DNA from: Desulfobacteraceae bacterium
GTDB taxonomy: Bacteria > Desulfobacterota > Desulfobacteria > Desulfobacterales > Desulfobacteraceae
DNA length: 11,781 nucleotides
Assembly: GCA_003354055.1 (NCBI GenBank)
Contig: PIVQ01000161.1
Span: forward strand, 1-11,781
Direction: 5' to 3'
The translations under genes and the position numbers were made by a program. This document shows, piece after piece, positions 1 through 7,313 of the stretch (positions within the stretch are counted from its first letter, which is position 1; each line of letters opens with the position of its first letter). The notes under the pieces are model-generated. The model had not been told where the DNA came from and searched no databases. It worked only from the letters and a program-made list of their open reading frames with translations.

Positions 1-118
1 CCGCCAATTCCTGAGCAGTAAGCTTGCGCTCATTACGTGCTTCGCGGATCAACGCGCCGAGCAAGGCTGCCGCATCTCGGCTATAACGTGAGTAGGTGCG
101 TGTGATAGACTTTGGCAT
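1..118 (-). CDS. HipB-like XRE-family antitoxin/repressor (N-terminal part, runs off the window)
   Basis: Reading from the ATG at 118-116 gives 39 residues, beginning MPKSITRTYSRYSRDAAALL and continuing through an arginine/lysine-rich helix to LTAQELA at the window edge. This N-terminus is typical of small helix-turn-helix XRE proteins encoded beside HipA-type kinases; LTAQELA would be the first helix of the DNA-binding motif. Such proteins repress their own operon and neutralise the HipA toxin. A purine-rich ribosome-binding site (GGAGG, 5 nt before the ATG) fixes the start. The partner hipA would lie beyond coordinate 1, so the pairing is inference. Plausible operator repeats lie 100-140 bp upstream. 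It could instead be a solitary XRE regulator. It is unrelated in function to the lipid operon whose end it follows. Confidence 0.6.
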   Translation of the reverse strand, partial: MPKSITRTYSRYSRDAAALLGALIREARNERKLTAQELA

Positions 119-179
119 CTCCCCCTCCCTTGATTCTCATATAGACCATAAGATAACTTAATGCTCTTTCTATGAACCA

Positions 180-208
180 GAGATAGTATGTTTTGATTGC
201 GTTGTCAA
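180..208 (-). promoter_or_regulatory. Putative sigma-70-type promoter for the HipB-like gene
   Basis: On the minus strand a perfect TTGACA lies at 208-203. After 17 bp comes TATCTC (185-180), a moderate -10 match; TACTAT (188-183) is an alternative with a short 14-bp spacer. The predicted transcript would start about 50-55 nt before the ATG at 118. The region is markedly more AT-rich than the flanking genes. Assigned by consensus only. Confidence 0.4.
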
Positions 209-217
209 ATATAAGTT

Positions 218-259
218 TGATCCGTATATAGATCTTATAATTCTATTATGATCCATATA
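218..259. repeat. Operator-like direct repeats and palindrome upstream of the HipB-like promoter
   Basis: Two 11-bp direct repeats differing at one base, TGATCCGTATA (218-228) and TGATCCATATA (249-259), start 31 bp apart, close to three helical turns. Between and overlapping them is an imperfect palindrome (231-253) with GATC at both ends and ATAAT/ATTAT arms around a 3-bp centre. Position just upstream of the -35 hexamer suits an autoregulatory operator for an XRE/HipB protein. They do not match the E. coli HipB operator closely. Binding is inferred. Confidence 0.4.
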
Positions 260-287
260 AGCACCATTTTTCACTATTTTGCAATGG

Positions 288-326
288 AGTGGATATGATT
301 TGAAAACCTAACAAGTAGTGGATATG
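288..326. repeat. Pair of 10-bp direct repeats AGTGGATATG
   Basis: AGTGGATATG occurs at 288-297 and again at 317-326, starts 29 bp apart, in the gene-free stretch between the lipoprotein gene and the antitoxin gene. Function is unknown. Short repeats spaced by about three helix turns can be protein-binding sites or remnants of transposon-end repeats; no transposase is visible nearby. Confidence 0.5.
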
Positions 327-333
327 TCAACTC

Positions 334-399
334 GGTAGCCTCCACCGGTCCCTTTTGCCTGTCGGTTTTCCAGATAGTCGATTACATCGGTGAGCTACC
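334..399. repeat. Long-looped imperfect inverted repeat at the 3' end of the lipid operon
   Basis: GGTAGC (334-339) pairs with GCTACC (394-399), and further inward ACCG (344-347) pairs with CGGT (388-391), leaving small bulges and a loop of about 40 nt. The outer arm ends at the last base of the lipoprotein stop codon (401-399). There is no run of T after the stem in the transcript direction, so it is not a canonical Rho-independent terminator. It could act as a 3' stabilising or Rho-associated structure, or be a recombination scar. Confidence 0.4.
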
Positions 400-2351
400 T
401 ATTTTTTGGGCACCAATTCGGTTGCCAGGACATATGTCGGCTGGCCCGGCTTTACAGTATAGGTACTTTTTCCTGGCCGAAATCCTTCTGCGGTGATGTT
501 AACTTCATACTCTCCGGCAGGCAGCCCGAAAAAGTTGAAATAGCTTTTATTGCAAAAATCGGTGCTTGAGAGAAAGTAATCATGGTAATTCAGATTCTCG
601 TTTTCCGTGTGAAAAATCGTTCTCTCAATTCCCGCTCCCTTTAAGGTTACCTTTTGTATCTTCACCTTCCGGTCTCCCGGCAGGTATTGTTCCGCCGGCA
701 TTCCGGCCGATCTGTCTTCAGCGTTCGGTGCCGCGGTTATATGCCCGTAGATCATTCCGTCAGGCCTAAGTCTGAAATTTACAGTCTGTGTACCATTGCT
801 CGACACAGATACCGGAACATGATGCCTGTCGGGCTTGACCGCGGGCGCCATTAAACTGGCAGTATATTCGCCTGCCGGGAAAGGTCCAAGGCGCCGGCCA
901 CTGTCCTCAGGGGAGAGATCAATCTGGATTCCTGCCGCCTCTGGGCCATCGGGAAGCAGCACCAGGAATGGTCTGGGCCGGCTGCCGTCCACCGGATAAT
1001 CATAGGTAAAATTAATTTTGATATAACCGCCGGCAATCTGATCCGCCTGCAAATCTTTGTCAAAGGTATTAATAATTGTATTGTACTGGGCCAGCACGGC
1101 CGGACTGTTCACTATGCTGTTGTGGTCCTCATTGAAAGCATAGTTCATCTTTGCCTCGGTCTGTGGTCGTATGTCTAACAGGCTGTCCAGGGCAATGGTG
1201 CCGTCATTATTTGCCCTGAACGGGTTGCGGCTGCCCCGGTGTCCGGTGAACATGTAGAAGCTTACGGTGTCAGGCAGTTTTTCCCGGTAGAGGGATTGAA
1301 GAAATTCTCCCTCCGGCTGCATATCGATCCAACTGGGTATCACTGCCGGTGACTGATTGACGCCATATTCGGCCATCCGGTCGCCGCCCCAGGGCGTTGC
1401 CAGGGAGATAAAGAGTTTTACATAGGGGGTATGGGGTCCATAATCCATGATCAAGGATCTGGCCACCAATCCTCCCATACTGTGTGCGGTTAAAAACAGT
1501 GTATCAAACTTGTATTTAATCTGGAGGTTATAAAGTTTCCAGAATAATAAATATGACATGGATTTCAGCCGGACACCGGTGGGATAATAAAACAGCCAGG
1601 GTTGAAAACGTGTCCGGTCTATGTTGTTTATAAAATATTCCCATCCCGCAGGCGTGCCGCCGGCACCGTGGATAAGCAAAATGGGGATTTTATTGGGGTC
1701 GTATTCTTCCAGGAAGAAAATATTACCACCGATTTCCTTATAAAAGGCCATTGGCTCCCAGAATCCCCGGTTCCCATTTTCCGGTGAGAAGCGTTCATCA
1801 TCCAGTTTCACCACTGCGCCTGCCTGCCGGCTCTTGAGCGTATGGGGCCTCTCGCTGGAAATGGCAAACCCCGTTGGTAGCTCAATATCAGACCGTTTGC
1901 CCGGAATATTCAAATTGATTTCCAGGACAACACCGCCGGCCGGTGCCGAAACCGAAACCGACTTTGGCGTACCATATTGCCCGGCGAGTTCTCCATCATC
2001 GTAAACCAGGTTGCTGTTCTTGTCCCAGTAAGCGCACACATAATACTCTCCCGCAGGGACCATGAGTTCATATTCACCGGCTCCGTGTAAGACAGTATAA
2101 TGGGCCACATTCCGAGTACCTTCGGTCATAGCATACGCCAAAACAACAATCATGCCTTCTTCCATTGACTCGGTGGAAACGCGGCCGACCAGGGCTGAGG
2201 AGGCCATGCCTTGACTTACCTCCTCTTTCAATTTGATCATGGAGCACCCAGTGGTGATAACCACCAAAAGTGTCAACAGAACGCCCAGGCACTTCAAATT
2301 CAGTCCCATTCGAGAACGATAGCCACACATCACTCTTTTTATAAATTGCAT
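399..2351 (-). CDS. Exported alpha/beta-hydrolase (lipase/esterase-like) lipoprotein with three beta-sandwich domains
   Basis: A 650-residue lipoprotein. A basic N-terminus and hydrophobic stretch (residues 20-33) lead to ITTGC with the lipidation cysteine at C36; serine at +2 fits outer-membrane sorting. The centre (about 200-435) is an alpha/beta-hydrolase: oxyanion-hole HGAGG at 228-232, nucleophile S291 in AHSMGG, and likely acid and base D383 (NNDG) and H410 (EDH). Three beta-sandwich modules of carboxypeptidase-regulatory or transthyretin-like type flank it, each with PAGEY (99-103, 492-496, 611-615). The first also has a calcium-loop-like DKNSNLVYDDGE (110-121). The start has a GGAG site 8 nt upstream; M15 would give a neater signal peptide but has no such site. 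As last gene of the operon, 53 nt after a radical SAM gene, it may act on an ester of the lipid product, but the substrate is unknown; a general surface lipase or PGAP1-like esterase is equally possible. Confidence 0.8.
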   Translation of the reverse strand: MQFIKRVMCGYRSRMGLNLKCLGVLLTLLVVITTGCSMIKLKEEVSQGMASSALVGRVSTESMEEGMIVVLAYAMTEGTRNVAHYTVLHGAGEYELMVPAGEYYVCAYWDKNSNLVYDDGELAGQYGTPKSVSVSAPAGGVVLEINLNIPGKRSDIELPTGFAISSERPHTLKSRQAGAVVKLDDERFSPENGNRGFWEPMAFYKEIGGNIFFLEEYDPNKIPILLIHGAGGTPAGWEYFINNIDRTRFQPWLFYYPTGVRLKSMSYLLFWKLYNLQIKYKFDTLFLTAHSMGGLVARSLIMDYGPHTPYVKLFISLATPWGGDRMAEYGVNQSPAVIPSWIDMQPEGEFLQSLYREKLPDTVSFYMFTGHRGSRNPFRANNDGTIALDSLLDIRPQTEAKMNYAFNEDHNSIVNSPAVLAQYNTIINTFDKDLQADQIAGGYIKINFTYDYPVDGSRPRPFLVLLPDGPEAAGIQIDLSPEDSGRRLGPFPAGEYTASLMAPAVKPDRHHVPVSVSSNGTQTVNFRLRPDGMIYGHITAAPNAEDRSAGMPAEQYLPGDRKVKIQKVTLKGAGIERTIFHTENENLNYHDYFLSSTDFCNKSYFNFFGLPAGEYEVNITAEGFRPGKSTYTVKPGQPTYVLATELVPKK

Positions 2352-2403
2352 TGTGCATTCTCCATTGCGCCATTGTCATTAACTCTTTTATTTAACCTCA
2401 TTT

Positions 2404-2430
2404 ATTATAACCGTTTGTTCTGTTTTGCAA
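2404..2430 (-). promoter_or_regulatory. Possible internal promoter before the lipoprotein gene
   Basis: A perfect TATAAT lies at 2409-2404 on the minus strand, overlapping the tandem stop codons of the radical SAM gene. A weak -35-like TTGCAA is at 2430-2425 (15-bp spacer). It would give a leader of about 45 nt for the lipoprotein gene. Tandem TAA stops easily create a TATAAT by chance, so support is modest. Confidence 0.25.
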
Positions 2431-3850
2431 ACTTAAGAAATCCAGGCAGGTCTGCCATCATTCTTTTCCAGGAATCCGGAGATTTCCAGATCATTGACAG
2501 GTAACCTGCCCATACGGATGGTCTCATAAAATGGCGTCTGTAAAAATCAATGAACAACTCATCCAGATGTTCCCGGGTCATTCCTTTCGGCACAAAGCAA
2601 AAATCCATACAATCCATTTTTTTCCAGTCCTCATTGAATCTTCCCAGATCCGAACCGGATTGCTTTATTTCATCGTAAACAGGAGACCCTGGAAACGGGG
2701 TGAACTTGGCCAGGTTAAAATCATCAATCGGCAGGGAGAAGACGTAGTCCCGGCTTTTTCTGATACTGGCTTCGGTTTCTCCGGGCAAGCCCATCATTAA
2801 AAGTGCCTTGACCCGTATTCCGGCCCTTTTAATCATACTCACCTTTTCCCGAAGCATCTCAAGATCCGGGTTCTGTCTGTGTCTGGCCAGAAGGTCCGGA
2901 TCACCGGTTTCAATGCCGAGGCTGATCATCCAGCACCCGGCCGCCTTCATTTGAAAAAGGAGATCTAAATCCAGGTGTTCGGCCCGGGCGGCACAATTAA
3001 AGGTCATGTTAAGCCCCTTTTTCCGCATCATTCGGGTAAAGGCCACCACCCGCTCCCGGTGAAAGGTGAACTGATCGTCATAGAAATTGATATGTCTGAT
3101 ATTAAAGGTCTTATTCAAATATCCCATGTGGGCCAGCAGATACTCGGCTGAATTGTACCTGAACGTCCGCCGGAATACGGATCTGTCGCAATAGGAACAG
3201 GAATAGGGGCATCCCCGGGATGAGATACAGCTGGCATTGGGCACACCGGGATAATTAAAGATCGGCAGTTTATAGGCTTCCGGATATCCGGCCAGCTTTG
3301 AATAGGCGGGAAACGGAAGGGAATCCAGGTCCAGAAGCTGCTTTCTGAACCCGGTGAATTTGACCGTGTTGTCGGATGAACGGAATATCAGCCCCTCGAT
3401 TTGGTCAACCTGTGCCGGATCTGTGGTCAATAATTCCGTGAGAGTCGTCTCTCCCTCGCCCACGACAAGATAATCGATAACAGGAAAGGCCTCCATCAGT
3501 GTCTGCCGTAATGCCGACACATGGGGTCCCCCAATAACGACACGGATATCAGGGGCAATGGCTTTTACAAGTCCTGCAATTCGCAGTCCGTCCATAAAGC
3601 TTGAGGTGGTACAGGAAAATCCGATAAATCCCGGTGCTTCCCTGCGGACGTATTCCAGGATCAGGGCTTCTGAGTCCGGATGGCAGTAGCAGTCAATGAT
3701 ATGGTTGGCAATTTTTTCCCTGTCCAGCACGGCAGCCAGGCTGGCAAGGCCTAAGGGAGGCATGATATTGGCCATCCTGGAAACATCGCCACGAGCTTTT
3801 TCCGCGCTATATCCCAGGGGGTGGACCAGAAGGATTTTATTTGAATCCAT
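2405..3850 (-). CDS. B12-binding/radical SAM protein, BchE-like (third of three)
   Basis: A 481-residue protein of cobalamin-binding plus radical SAM architecture, as in BchE and related C-methylases and cyclases. The N-terminal Rossmann-like B12 domain (about 1-145) carries PPLGLASLAAVL (31-42), IGGPH (106-110) and VVGEGE (129-134). It has no DxHxxG, so cobalamin would be bound without a histidine ligand, as is usual for this class. The radical SAM cluster motif is RGCPYSCSYC with C214, C218 and C221, followed by the family's FYDDQF strand and an MGLPGE turn. A basic, aromatic C-terminal tail could touch membrane. The ATG at 3850 has an AGGA site 7 nt upstream. It follows the second radical SAM gene by 53 nt and ends with two stops in tandem. 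The reaction is not predictable from sequence: methyl transfer to an unactivated carbon, ring formation or oxidative cyclisation are the family's options. Confidence 0.85.
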   Translation of the reverse strand: MDSNKILLVHPLGYSAEKARGDVSRMANIMPPLGLASLAAVLDREKIANHIIDCYCHPDSEALILEYVRREAPGFIGFSCTTSSFMDGLRIAGLVKAIAPDIRVVIGGPHVSALRQTLMEAFPVIDYLVVGEGETTLTELLTTDPAQVDQIEGLIFRSSDNTVKFTGFRKQLLDLDSLPFPAYSKLAGYPEAYKLPIFNYPGVPNASCISSRGCPYSCSYCDRSVFRRTFRYNSAEYLLAHMGYLNKTFNIRHINFYDDQFTFHRERVVAFTRMMRKKGLNMTFNCAARAEHLDLDLLFQMKAAGCWMISLGIETGDPDLLARHRQNPDLEMLREKVSMIKRAGIRVKALLMMGLPGETEASIRKSRDYVFSLPIDDFNLAKFTPFPGSPVYDEIKQSGSDLGRFNEDWKKMDCMDFCFVPKGMTREHLDELFIDFYRRHFMRPSVWAGYLSMIWKSPDSWKRMMADLPGFLKFAKQNKRL

Positions 3851-3903
3851 ATTTGTTTCCTGAAGACTTTAATAATTTGAAACTACACAAGACTTTTATC
3901 CGG

Positions 3904-5280
3904 TCACTTTTTTCTTCGCTGTTTTCTCGTCGGCTGAGTGTGCAACAGCATATCCCATAAAAGCCCTTTGAATCCGAATACTTTTAACGCATTAATTCTC
4001 AACTGACCTTTTTCCGGCGGAAAGAACCGGTCTTTTTTTCTAAAGAAGGCTTTTTCCAACCGCTGGTCCATGTGAGCCTTGTCCACCGCAGGAGAGACAT
4101 AGTACCTGGGACGGAGTAGATTGTCGGTTTTGGTGATGATACCCTGTTCCCTTGCAATCTTGGCAATGCCGGTATTCGGAAGTATTCGGATGCCTGAAAA
4201 GGCAAACGCAACGGTCTGTCTGAGCCGTTCGATATTTGAAATGCCCTCTTCAATGGTTTCAGGGGTTTCGCAAGGTCCGCCGAACATGAAAAAGTGTGCA
4301 CAGGGAATATCTGCCTTGATACAGGCCTCGTTAAAGGCCAGGACCCGATCGAATCCAAAGGTTTTGTTGATACCGGCCAATGTGGTATCGCAGGCCGCAT
4401 CAGATCCGACTTCCATGGCATAGAGCCCTGATGCCTTGAGCAGGGCAAGGTCCTTTTGTGAAATTTCATCGGGCCTGAAATAGGCGGCCCAGCGGATGCC
4501 GGTATTTTTCCGGATCAGGGCTTCGGCCACTTCCAGATAGTGCCCCACGGGATCGTTGAATATGGAATCGGTAAAGAAAACCGTATTCACATCATGGTCT
4601 TTTTTCAGGCGACTAAGATTTTCCGCCACAAAATCGGGGTCCTGGAATCTGAAATTTCTGCCTTCAATCAGAGGGTAAGAGCAATAGTTGCAGCCAAATG
4701 GACACCCCCGTTTGGTCTGGTAGTTGACCATGCCGCTTTGGTCCATGTAAAAGTTTACAAGGTCGGCGTCATAGGCGGGTAAGTGAAAATCGCTCGCTTC
4801 CATCTGGGGTGTCAATGGTCCCATAATCCGTGGAATCTCTTCGCCCCTGTTGATCTTTTCAACCAGCAGATTAAAGGCAATCTCCCCTTCACCAACGATG
4901 CCGTAATCAGCACCGGCATAGTCCAGTATGATCTCCGGCATTATGGAAAAAGCAGGTCCGCCAAGTACAATCGGGCCTTCCCATGCGGCCCGGATCCGTT
5001 TTACAAGATCTTTGAGACGGGCAAGATACCAATTGTCGCCTTGTGACAATGAATCCACATTGTCGATATTTCTAACGGAAATACCCACAAAATCAGGGGT
5101 AAAGGTTGAAAGTTCCCCTTCCAATGAGGAGGTACCGGATTCCAGGTCATAGAGCAGGTCAAATTGTCTTGTCCTATGTCCTTTGTCTTTAAGGGCAGCG
5201 TCCACAAGGGCAATGCCAAGAGGATAAACGGCCAGTGGTTCCCGGGTGGTATTTGCTGAAATCAGCAGTATCCGGCTCAT
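3904..5280 (-). CDS. B12-binding/radical SAM protein of lipid-biosynthesis type (second of three)
   Basis: A 458-residue protein starting MSRILLISAN, a B12-domain N-terminus much like proteins annotated as lipid-biosynthesis B12-binding/radical SAM proteins in ladderane-like and polyene lipid loci (recognition from memory, not a search). B12 domain about 1-150, with YPLGIALVDAAL (19-30), LGGPA (106-110) and VGEGE (129-133); radical SAM motif RGCPFGCNYC with C193, C197 and C200; then VFFTDSIFNDP, and GGPCE near the end of the barrel. The C-terminus has a hydrophobic/amphipathic patch and a strongly basic TRKQRRKK tail, suggesting peripheral membrane contact. The frame stays open for 56 more codons upstream, but these overlap the previous gene in another frame; the ATG at 5280, one base after that gene's stop, gives the correct family N-terminus. 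Coupled translation with the first radical SAM gene is likely. The substrate is presumably an acyl chain or lipid intermediate. Confidence 0.85.
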   Translation of the reverse strand: MSRILLISANTTREPLAVYPLGIALVDAALKDKGHRTRQFDLLYDLESGTSSLEGELSTFTPDFVGISVRNIDNVDSLSQGDNWYLARLKDLVKRIRAAWEGPIVLGGPAFSIMPEIILDYAGADYGIVGEGEIAFNLLVEKINRGEEIPRIMGPLTPQMEASDFHLPAYDADLVNFYMDQSGMVNYQTKRGCPFGCNYCSYPLIEGRNFRFQDPDFVAENLSRLKKDHDVNTVFFTDSIFNDPVGHYLEVAEALIRKNTGIRWAAYFRPDEISQKDLALLKASGLYAMEVGSDAACDTTLAGINKTFGFDRVLAFNEACIKADIPCAHFFMFGGPCETPETIEEGISNIERLRQTVAFAFSGIRILPNTGIAKIAREQGIITKTDNLLRPRYYVSPAVDKAHMDQRLEKAFFRKKDRFFPPEKGQLRINALKVFGFKGLLWDMLLHTQPTRKQRRKK

Positions 5281-5281
5281 A

Positions 5282-6541
5282 TCAGGCCGACACCTTTTTG
5301 AAATTGCGTTTTTTTCTGGGATTGTATCTTCGGTAGGTACCGTCAAGAATTTCTCGCTTGATAACCTTGAAAAACAATTCTCCCATTTTGGTCTGGTAGC
5401 CGCCGTTCTCGTAAAAGGTGTCCCAGGCCCAATTGTACAATTCTTCAAGTTTCTCAGGGGACATCTGCTTGGGCTGGAACACTGCCTTTCCGCAGGTGTA
5501 GTCCAGCCAGTTATTGCTCAGGATCCTGCCCTCTTTTTTCATCTTCTGCCGGACCGGAGATTTTGGAAAGGGGGTCATAATGGTGAATTCCGCCATATCA
5601 AGTTCAATCCGAGATAGAAATTCCACAAGGTTCCGTATATAGGTTTCATCGTGGTCGTCTGTTCCCAGGAGGATGGTGCCCTCCACCCCTATGCCATGGT
5701 CATGGAGCCTTTTTACCCGGTTTTCAATAGTTTCCGAGGTATCGAAAACCGCCTGGTACACATACCAGCAGCCGGCATCTGCAGCAAGTTTAAGAACCTG
5801 ATCGTCATCCATCAGCGGGTGGGAGACCCATTTTTTCTTCAGGGGTTTCATGGCCGTAAAAAGTTCAATTAACCAGTCCCTGTCATGGGCAAGAGAGTTG
5901 TCCACCACAAACAAGCGGTTATTGGGAATGGCCTCCATCTCCTCAATGACTTTTTTTACGGGTCTGGGTCTGAACTGCCGGCCGCCTAAAAAACCGTTGC
6001 AGCAGGGGAAGCAATTGAATTTGCACCCCCTGGATGCATGAACCAGGTCAAGCATCTGGGTTCCTCTGTAATTATAGCTGTCCCGGTTTAGAATATCCCG
6101 CCTTGCCGTGCCGATGCTTGTGATGTCCGGAAAGTTATTCATATAGTCGTACACCGGTGCAAGACATCCTTCGGTAAAATCCTGCATCACTTTTTCCATC
6201 CGGCCTTCAGCCTCTCCTAAAAATACGGAATCGGCATGGCCTTTCACTTCATCGGCATGGAGCATGACGGCAATACCGCCGAACATGACGGGTTTTCCGT
6301 GACGCCTGTATTCATCTGCAATTTCAAAGGCCCTGGGCAATTGGCAGGTCAGCATGACGGACATACAGATCAGATCTGCCTTAAAATCGTAATCAAAGGG
6401 CTGGACATTTTCATCTATGAAATCAATATCAATGCCCTGGGGAAGGGATGCTGCAAACACCACAGGCCCGTGGGGCGGCAGATGGAACTCAGTCTGTTTT
6501 TCAAGTTTGGGCCAGGAGGGGTATACCAATTGGAGCTTCAT
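5282..6541 (-). CDS. B12-binding/radical SAM protein with an atypical cluster motif (first of three)
   Basis: A 419-residue protein. The N-terminal part (about 1-130) has the B12-domain layout: LPPHGPVVFAASLP (21-34) in place of the usual PPLGL, MFGGIAVML (86-94) and FLGEAEG (107-113). The cluster site is RGCKFNCFPCC: C173, C177 and C180 fit CX3CX2C, but the residue before the third cysteine is proline instead of the usual aromatic, and an extra C181 follows directly. The barrel then shows LFVVDNS and a GILLGTDDHDE-like turn. It is shorter and more divergent than its two neighbours. ATG 6541 is chosen over an upstream in-frame start because TAAGGAAA lies just before it and the extra 15 residues overlap the preceding gene. 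Gap to the ketosynthase-like gene is 10 nt. Function is inferred only as radical modification of the lipid made by this operon. Confidence 0.8.
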   Translation of the reverse strand: MKLQLVYPSWPKLEKQTEFHLPPHGPVVFAASLPQGIDIDFIDENVQPFDYDFKADLICMSVMLTCQLPRAFEIADEYRRHGKPVMFGGIAVMLHADEVKGHADSVFLGEAEGRMEKVMQDFTEGCLAPVYDYMNNFPDITSIGTARRDILNRDSYNYRGTQMLDLVHASRGCKFNCFPCCNGFLGGRQFRPRPVKKVIEEMEAIPNNRLFVVDNSLAHDRDWLIELFTAMKPLKKKWVSHPLMDDDQVLKLAADAGCWYVYQAVFDTSETIENRVKRLHDHGIGVEGTILLGTDDHDETYIRNLVEFLSRIELDMAEFTIMTPFPKSPVRQKMKKEGRILSNNWLDYTCGKAVFQPKQMSPEKLEELYNWAWDTFYENGGYQTKMGELFFKVIKREILDGTYRRYNPRKKRNFKKVSA

Positions 6542-6551
6542 TTTTATTTCC

Positions 6552-7313
6552 TTAAAGTTTGGCAGGGGCAACCGCTTGGGTTGCAAGGCCGTGCAGGTTT
6601 TTTAACGGGGTGCCGTTGTAGTAAAAATCCGGACCGGCCGGGGTGTTTCTGGTAATTGTTCGATGGGGTTTATTGGTTTCCCTTTTTCCGTTATCAGTAT
6701 CAGGAGCTTCAAGAACAAGGAATACAGCACCTGGTGTGGGGCTGGTTCTTTCGGAAACTGTGACTATGTCAGAGTTGCAAGCCCCGCAGACAACAGTTTT
6801 ATACGATCCTGATGCAAGCTCATCCATCGCAGCTGACAGTGCAATCAGGCCGCGGCCTTCTTTCGCTTCGATCATGAATGCTTCTCCGGTCAAACCGTAG
6901 TAAATGGACGCCTCTCCCAAAAAGCAGGAGGGCAGGGTGTAGGCAAAAATCGCGGGACTGGGCAGCTTGCCCTGTTCACGGGATAAGGTGGCCTGGTATA
7001 AAAAGTCCGTTTCAATACAACCGGTGACAGATTCGGCAATCAGGGGAATTTGTTTTTTGTTCCCAGTGCTTACGGCCCCTTTATTTGGGAGTGGTCTGAT
7101 TCCGGCATGGGACATGGCAAAACCAATGGCTGAAAAACCCAGCTTGGAAAAAATATCCATCCGACCAAAAGCCTTGTACGGTGTTGTAAGGACAGTCTTT
7201 CCTGATAAGCGGGGCAAAGAATCCTTTGATTCGGTATTTCTAATATTTCCGGGGAATCCCATGGTATCTTTAAATACCCAGCCCAGACCCCGGATCACTG
7301 CCGTATCAGTCAT
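6552..7313 (-). CDS. Shortened ketosynthase-like protein lacking the active-site cysteine (chain-length-factor-like)
   Basis: A 253-residue protein matching only the N-terminal half of beta-ketoacyl synthases (the Ketoacyl-synt_2 type found in APE/DAR and related clusters). Aligning YYGLTGEAFMIEAKEGRGLI (138-157) and VVCGACNSD (174-182) with the intact synthases here places K151 at the nucleophile position, so condensing activity is not expected. The C-terminal thiolase half with both catalytic histidines is absent; after about residue 203 the sequence is a low-conservation tail. Its ATG overlaps the stop of the FabF-like synthase (ATGA), with GGGAGG just upstream, which favours an equimolar partner. 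By analogy with ApeC and type II PKS chain-length factors it probably forms a heterodimer with that synthase and shapes its pocket. Alternative: a degenerate stand-alone protein. No frameshift is evident and the frame ends cleanly, so this looks like the family's native form. Confidence 0.7.
   Translation of the reverse strand: MTDTAVIRGLGWVFKDTMGFPGNIRNTESKDSLPRLSGKTVLTTPYKAFGRMDIFSKLGFSAIGFAMSHAGIRPLPNKGAVSTGNKKQIPLIAESVTGCIETDFLYQATLSREQGKLPSPAIFAYTLPSCFLGEASIYYGLTGEAFMIEAKEGRGLIALSAAMDELASGSYKTVVCGACNSDIVTVSERTSPTPGAVFLVLEAPDTDNGKRETNKPHRTITRNTPAGPDFYYNGTPLKNLHGLATQAVAPAKL

Noticed and set aside
303..399. Integron attC site
   Set aside because: CTAACAAG occurs once, but there is no matching GTTRRRY core at the other end and no integrase; the pairing does not follow the attC box layout.
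334..399. Rho-independent terminator of the operon
   Set aside because: The loop is about 40 nt, the stem is bulged, and no T-run follows in the direction of transcription.
3999..4469. A 156-codon minus-strand open frame inside the second radical SAM gene
   Set aside because: Out of frame within a gene whose motifs are all in the main frame; no family features.
5281..5448. N-terminal extension of the second radical SAM protein by 56 residues
   Set aside because: It overlaps the well-supported first radical SAM gene in another frame, and the B12-domain N-terminus begins at the ATG at 5280.
6552..7313. Frameshifted or truncated pseudogene of a full ketosynthase
   Set aside because: The frame is intact, has a good ribosome-binding site and coupled start, and the next gene begins 10 nt later with no remnant of a thiolase C-terminal half in any frame between them.
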